Shown here piece after piece: positions 6,930 to 10,060 of a stretch of DNA of 10,060 nucleotides. Below the pieces are notes generated by a model. It worked only from the letters and a program-made list of their open reading frames with translations. It was not told where the DNA came from and searched no databases. Numbering within the stretch: position 1 is the stretch's first letter; the number at the start of each line of letters is the position of its first letter. Made by a program: the position numbers and the translations under genes. The DNA comes from JBEKHI01 sp050012355 (GTDB lineage: Bacteria; Actinomycetota; Actinomycetes; Streptosporangiales; Streptosporangiaceae): contig JBEKHI010000317.1 in assembly GCA_050012355.1 (NCBI GenBank), forward strand, positions 1-10,060, read 5' to 3'.

Positions 6930-7634
6930 CTAGCTAGTAAGCGGGCCGCCGAGCTGGGCTAGCAGGCGTTTACGCAGGACGTTGAATTCGGGGGTCGATG
7001 GGTCACGGGGCCGGTCAATGGTCACCGGCGCGGAGAAGCCGATCACGCCGTCGGCGAGCACCAGCACCCGGTCCGCGAGGCTGATCGCCTCGTCCACGTC
7101 GTGCGTGACGAGCAGTACGGCGGGCTGATGCCTGGCGCAGAGCTCGATGAGCAGGACGTGCATCCGGGCCCTGGTGAGCGCGTCGAGCGCGCCGAACGGC
7201 TCGTCGAGCAGCATCAGTTCCGGTGACCGGACAAGAGCCCGGGCCAGCGCGACCCGTTGCGCCTCGCCGCCGGACAGCGTGACCGGCCAGGCCCGGGCGT
7301 GGTCGTCAAGCCCGACCTCGGCCAGCGCCGCTAGCGACTGCCGGCGCAGCGCGTCCCGTGGCCCGGGCAGCCCGAGCGACACGTTGGGCAGCACCCGCTG
7401 CCACGGCAGCAGCCGGGGTTCCTGAAAGACGACGGCCCGTTGCCGTGGTACCAGCACCTCGCCCGCATACGACGGATCCAGCCCGCCGAGAATGCGCAGC
7501 AGCGTGGACTTGCCGCTGCCGCTGCGGCCGAGCAGCGCCACGAACTCGCCGTCGGCCAGTGTCAGGTCGAGCCCGCGCAGCACCTCACGGCTGTCGAACG
7601 CGCGGCTGACGTCCTTCGCGATGACGACGGTCAT
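6930..7634 (-). CDS. ABC importer ATPase, SsuB/TauB/nitrate type
   Basis: A 234-residue cytoplasmic ATPase that powers the sulfonate/taurine/nitrate-type importer with the permease encoded just upstream. All nucleotide-binding motifs are intact: Walker A GRSGSGKS (36-43), Q-loop with the subfamily-typical FQEPRLLPW (70-78), signature LSGGEAQRVA (120-129), Walker B LMLLDEP (140-146), D-loop GALD and H178 in LLVTHD. Two adjacent ATG codons are possible starts. The one at 7634 is chosen because AAGGGGG (7645-7639) is then better spaced; 7637 would give the classic ATGA overlap and one more residue. The gene starts at the permease stop and ends seven bases before the LLM gene, so it is inside a tightly packed operon. 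Confidence 0.93.
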   Translation of the reverse strand: MTVVIAKDVSRAFDSREVLRGLDLTLADGEFVALLGRSGSGKSTLLRILGGLDPSYAGEVLVPRQRAVVFQEPRLLPWQRVLPNVSLGLPGPRDALRRQSLAALAEVGLDDHARAWPVTLSGGEAQRVALARALVRSPELMLLDEPFGALDALTRARMHVLLIELCARHQPAVLLVTHDVDEAISLADRVLVLADGVIGFSAPVTIDRPRDPSTPEFNVLRKRLLAQLGGPLTS

Positions 7635-8479
7635 CATGCCCCCTTGAACCCGTGCCGCCACACGAGCAGATACCGCTCGAGCACCCGGACAATGGCTTCG
7701 GCGAGCAGGCCGAGGATCGCGTAGATGGCCAGGCACAGGCACATGATGTCGGTCCGGTTGGTGGTCTGCGCCTGCATGATCAGGTAACCAAGGCCGCTCT
7801 GGGCATTGATCTCCTCGGCGACCACGATGATCGCCCAGCAGCCCACCAGCGCGAACCGCAGGCCGACGAGGAATCCCGGCAGCGCGCCGGGCAGGATGAC
7901 CTTGCGGATCAGCCCCCACCGGTTCAGCCCGAACGTCTGGCCCGCCTCCACCAGCTTCATGTCGACCCCGCGGATACCGGCGTGCGTGTTCAGGTACACG
8001 GGGATGGTGACGGCCAGGGCGACCAGGAAGATTTTGGGGAACTCGCCGACGCCGAACCAGATGATCACCAGCGGCAGCAGCCCCAGGATGGGGACCGCCC
8101 GCCCGGCGTGGATGACCGGGTCGAGCAGGTCCTCGCCGACCCAGAACAGCCCGGTGATCACCGCGAGCGTCACCCCGGCCGTCACGCCGACGGCGAGCCC
8201 CGCGATAACCCGCAGCAGCGAGATGGCCATCGCCGACTGCAGCGTGCCTTGCGCCCATAGCTGGCGGCCGGCGTCGATGACGGCGATCGGCGAGGCCAGC
8301 TCGAACGAGGTGAACACGTGCGCGCTGCACACCGCCTGCCAGGCGACGATGACCAGTACCGGACCCACTACCCGCCGCGCCAGCCGGGGGATATGGAACC
8401 GAGGGGTGCGGGTCCGGGAGACCGATGGTGGGACGAGGGACTGGAGACCGTCGTTATGGCTAAGAACTATTTCAGCCAT
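7634..8479 (-). CDS. ABC importer permease, SsuC/TauC type
   Basis: A 281-residue inner-membrane permease of the BPD_transp_1 family, subtype for sulfonates, taurine, nitrate or pyrimidine precursors. Membrane segments are predicted by eye near residues 37-54, 84-110, 130-145, 150-164 and 205-222. The ATPase-contacting EAA loop is at 177-200 (VEAGQTFGLN through KVILPGALPG), and VGEFPKIFLVAL before it is typical of SsuC. The ATG at 8479 is preferred over starts further upstream because a perfect GGAGG (8493-8489) lies nine bases before it. The 5' end overlaps the binding-protein gene by eight bases and the 3' end overlaps the ATPase gene. The N-terminal 30 residues before the first membrane segment are polar and Pro/Arg-rich, longer than in many homologues. 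Confidence 0.93.
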   Translation of the reverse strand: MAEIVLSHNDGLQSLVPPSVSRTRTPRFHIPRLARRVVGPVLVIVAWQAVCSAHVFTSFELASPIAVIDAGRQLWAQGTLQSAMAISLLRVIAGLAVGVTAGVTLAVITGLFWVGEDLLDPVIHAGRAVPILGLLPLVIIWFGVGEFPKIFLVALAVTIPVYLNTHAGIRGVDMKLVEAGQTFGLNRWGLIRKVILPGALPGFLVGLRFALVGCWAIIVVAEEINAQSGLGYLIMQAQTTNRTDIMCLCLAIYAILGLLAEAIVRVLERYLLVWRHGFKGA

Positions 8480-9506
8480 TCTGCGGCACCTCCGCGAGGA
8501 GCTTGTCGTAGCGGGCTGATTCGGCCGAGCTGAACAGCGGCGCCACACTGAACGAGCTGGACAGGCCGCCACCGGCGGCCATGAGATCGACCATCTGCTG
8601 CAGCGCCGTCTGCACCGCCGAGGTGATCGGCACGTAGTTGCTGGTGCCGCCGGCCGCGAGGATCAGCTTCGCCACCGCCGGGGTCTGGTGCTCGACGTCC
8701 ACGTAGTAGTCGGTGACGAACTGGCTCTGATGCGTCTTCAGCCAGTTCTCCGCCTCGACCACCCGCTTGGTGAGGTCGTCGATCGCGGTCAGCTTGGCCG
8801 GGTTGGCGAGCGCGGTCTTGGTCCCGAGCAGGTACCCGTAGCTGGGCGGGTTCACGGTGGTCACCGAGGCCAGCACCTTCGCGCCCGGATGGTCGATTTC
8901 GTAGTCGACCTTCTGCTCCACGCTCACCACCGAGGCCACCGCGGCGCCGGACTGCAGCGCGGTGCCGAGCTGCTCCAGGCTCACGTTCACCTGGTGCACA
9001 TCGGCCTGGGTCAGCCCGGCCGACTTGAGGGCGCGCAGCGCGAACGCCTGCTCGGCGGTGCCGGTGGTGTACGCGACCGGCTTGCCGCGTAGCTGCGCGA
9101 TGCTCGTGATGCCGGGCTCGGCGAGCAGGTACTCGCTGGCTCCGACCGGCAGATCGGTCATGACCGCTACGACCGGCAGCCCGGAATGAACCGCCAGTGA
9201 GGCGGGCAGGTCGCCCATCGATCCCACGTCGATCTGGTGCGCCGCGAACCCCGCGTCGACCAGCGGGCCGCTGTCGAACTCCACGAAGTTGACCTTGTAG
9301 GGGGCACCCTTGAGGGCACCGGACGCGGTCAGCAGGGTCTCCAGTTCCTGCTGCTGGTCGCCGAAATTGATGACGGTCTGGCTGCCGGACGATGTCGTGG
9401 TGGCGGTCGCGGCGTTGGACGAGCAGGCGGCTAGTCCGCCGGCCAATCCGGTGCTCAGGGCGATCGCGGCCAGCGCTGTCGCAAGTGCGAGTGGTTTACG
9501 TGGCAT
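8472..9506 (-). CDS. ABC importer substrate-binding lipoprotein, SsuA/NMT1 type
   Basis: A 344-residue exported binding protein, first gene of the - strand operon. The N-terminus has a basic n-region (MPRKP), a hydrophobic stretch and the lipobox LAAC with Cys28, followed by a Ser/Thr/Ala-rich linker, so the mature protein should be lipid-anchored outside the membrane. The body matches the SsuA/NMT1 family, with INFGDQQQ at the first strand and the segment IDVGSMGDLPASLAVHSGLP, characteristic of aliphatic sulfonate binders. The ATG at 9506 is chosen because it places the signal peptide at the start and has AGAGGGA about six bases upstream. Earlier in-frame starts add an unlikely Arg-rich extension. 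The ligand is probably an organosulfur compound by family and context, but nitrate- and thiamine-precursor-like ligands occur in the same superfamily. Confidence 0.93.
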   Translation of the reverse strand: MPRKPLALATALAAIALSTGLAGGLAACSSNAATATTTSSGSQTVINFGDQQQELETLLTASGALKGAPYKVNFVEFDSGPLVDAGFAAHQIDVGSMGDLPASLAVHSGLPVVAVMTDLPVGASEYLLAEPGITSIAQLRGKPVAYTTGTAEQAFALRALKSAGLTQADVHQVNVSLEQLGTALQSGAAVASVVSVEQKVDYEIDHPGAKVLASVTTVNPPSYGYLLGTKTALANPAKLTAIDDLTKRVVEAENWLKTHQSQFVTDYYVDVEHQTPAVAKLILAAGGTSNYVPITSAVQTALQQMVDLMAAGGGLSSSFSVAPLFSSAESARYDKLLAEVPQNG

Positions 9507-9539
9507 GGGGTCCCTCTCGGAAGATGTCCGATGCGGACT

Positions 9540-9573
9540 CCGGCCCGGTAGGCCGCGTCTGGCGGCCATCCGG
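9540..9573 (-). promoter_or_regulatory. Possible leader stem-loop upstream of the binding-protein gene
   Basis: GGCCGC (9551-9556) and GCGGCC (9562-9567) form a perfect 6-bp stem with a five-base loop, and flanking CCGG blocks (9540-9543 and 9570-9573) could extend it after an internal loop. It lies about 35 bases before the start codon, downstream of the putative promoter, so it would be in the mRNA leader. GC-rich DNA forms such stems by chance, so a function is uncertain. Confidence 0.3.
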
Positions 9574-9598
9574 TGCCCGCGCAAAGCCTCATGCCCTC

Positions 9599-9628
9599 AG
9601 GTTCGCAGCCCTTTGCCCGTTATGTCAA
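9599..9628 (-). promoter_or_regulatory. Putative promoter of the organosulfur operon
   Basis: A consensus -35 box TTGACA is read on the - strand at 9628-9623. A weak -10-like GAACCT lies 18 bases later (9604-9599). The box lies in a short A/T-rich patch (about 9620-9650) in otherwise GC-rich DNA, about 120 bases upstream of the first gene. The -35 match is clear but the -10 is poor, so the exact promoter is tentative. An alternative -10-like TAGTAT at 9648-9643 lacks a good -35. Confidence 0.35.
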
Positions 9629-9728
9629 CATTCACGACCAAAATACTAGGAAAGTGCCCGCGACCCAGGCCAGCCGACTGGCGTAAACGCACTTCTCCCG
9701 GGTTCGCGCACCTTGCCCGTCCGCAATG

Positions 9729-9752
9729 TCCGGGTATGCCGGGCAGTCCGGG
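9729..9752. repeat. Three YCCGGG-type hexamers at 9-base spacing
   Basis: TCCGGG, GCCGGG and TCCGGG start at 9729, 9738 and 9747, exactly nine bases apart, and a further CCCGGG occurs at 9761-9766. They lie in the gap between the cysteine-containing gene and the organosulfur operon promoter. They could be a small iterated binding site or a chance product of GC-rich sequence. Confidence 0.35.
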
Positions 9753-9790
9753 TGCATTAACCCGGGATAAGTTACCTTCGGGCCCTGGCG

Positions 9791-10060
9791 TCAGTAGCCG
9801 ATGACGTCGGAGCCGGTGTAGCTCCCGCTGTTGCTGACGTCCTTGTCGCTTCCGGGAAGCTCGATGACAACCCCCGCGTACGCGTACGGATCGACCTCGC
9901 AGTCGGTGCCCGTGCCACCCTGGCTGCTGCACGAGCTGGCGGCGGCGCTGCTCACCGACATCCACGAGGACGTGTCGACGTCGATGAAGTAGTTCTTGAC
10001 GTCGTTGCACGAGCCGGCCGCATGCCCGCACGATGCGTACTCCTCGGGAGTCTCCTGGGC
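9791..10060 (-). CDS. Unrecognised protein with four cysteines, C-terminal fragment
   Basis: This frame on the - strand is open from the window edge to a TGA at 9793-9791 and gives the last 89 residues of a protein whose start is outside the window. I do not recognise the family. The fragment has four cysteines (fragment positions 11, 18, 44 and 54), is rich in Ser, Gly, Asp and Tyr, and ends GSYTGSDVIGY. Low Lys/Arg content, polar composition and paired cysteines suggest an exported domain with disulfides, which is inference only. Codons end mostly in G or C like the neighbours, and the reading is free of the Arg/Pro-rich composition seen in the other frames, so it is probably a real gene. 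It is about 285 bp upstream of the binding-protein gene, on the same strand, and probably forms a separate transcription unit. Confidence 0.7.
   Translation of the reverse strand, partial: AQETPEEYASCGHAAGSCNDVKNYFIDVDTSSWMSVSSAAASSCSSQGGTGTDCEVDPYAYAGVVIELPGSDKDVSNSGSYTGSDVIGY

Noticed and set aside
9455..9592. A 45-codon frame on the - strand starting MRLC and overlapping the binding-protein start, considered as a cysteine-type leader peptide of a sulfur operon.
   Set aside because: It has only two cysteine codons, lacks the conserved pattern of known actinobacterial sulfur leader peptides and has a poorly spaced ribosome binding site; chance is more likely.
9597..10031. A 144-codon - strand frame crossing the gap between the last gene and the operon promoter.
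   Set aside because: It is Arg/Gln/His-rich in the part overlapping the cysteine-containing frame and runs through the non-coding gap; the frame ending at 9791 has far more protein-like composition.

Overview
The window is high-GC DNA with actinobacterial gene style: dense ATGA-type gene overlaps, G/C-ending codons, Ala/Gly/Arg-rich proteins and a lipobox lipoprotein. It most resembles a soil actinomycete (Actinomycetota). The genus cannot be named from the sequence, and no rRNA, tRNA, CRISPR array, prophage or transposase was seen.

Region 1 (1-3021, + strand) is the 3' part of a peptide/nickel-type (Dpp/Opp) ABC importer: the C-terminal ~393 residues of a family 5 solute-binding protein, then a DppB-like and a DppC-like permease, all with overlapping ends. 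No ATPase gene follows, so the ATPases must lie upstream of the window or elsewhere. The operon ends in a convergent gap (3022-3138) that holds a pair of perfect palindromes.

Region 2 (3139-9506, - strand) looks like an organosulfur acquisition cluster. In transcription order from the right it encodes an SsuA/NMT1-type lipoprotein binding protein, an SsuC-type permease, an SsuB/TauB-type ATPase, an NtaA/SnaA/DszA-type flavin-dependent (LLM) monooxygenase and a ROK-family regulator. The first four genes overlap or nearly touch (gaps of at most 7 bp), and the regulator follows after 28 bp, so one transcript from a promoter near 9600-9630 is likely. After a 243-bp gap comes a TauD/TfdA-family Fe(II)/2-oxoglutarate dioxygenase with its own ribosome binding site. 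The likely scheme is import of a sulfonate, sulfate ester or related compound, followed by oxygenolytic release of sulfur by one or both oxygenases. The true substrate is unknown, and no flavin reductase for the LLM enzyme is present here.

Region 3 (9507-10060) holds the promoter/leader of the cluster and, on the - strand, the last 89 residues of an unrecognised protein with four cysteines.

The most unusual signal is a matched pair of elements flanking the dioxygenase gene, at 3079-3132 and 4208-4264. Each consists of two palindromic or near-palindromic units whose centres are exactly 31 bp apart, with a related 14-base core. They could be paired operators on one face of the helix, or copies of a REP/BIME-like hairpin repeat. 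The second unusual point is a ROK regulator, a family that usually senses sugars, inside an organosulfur operon.
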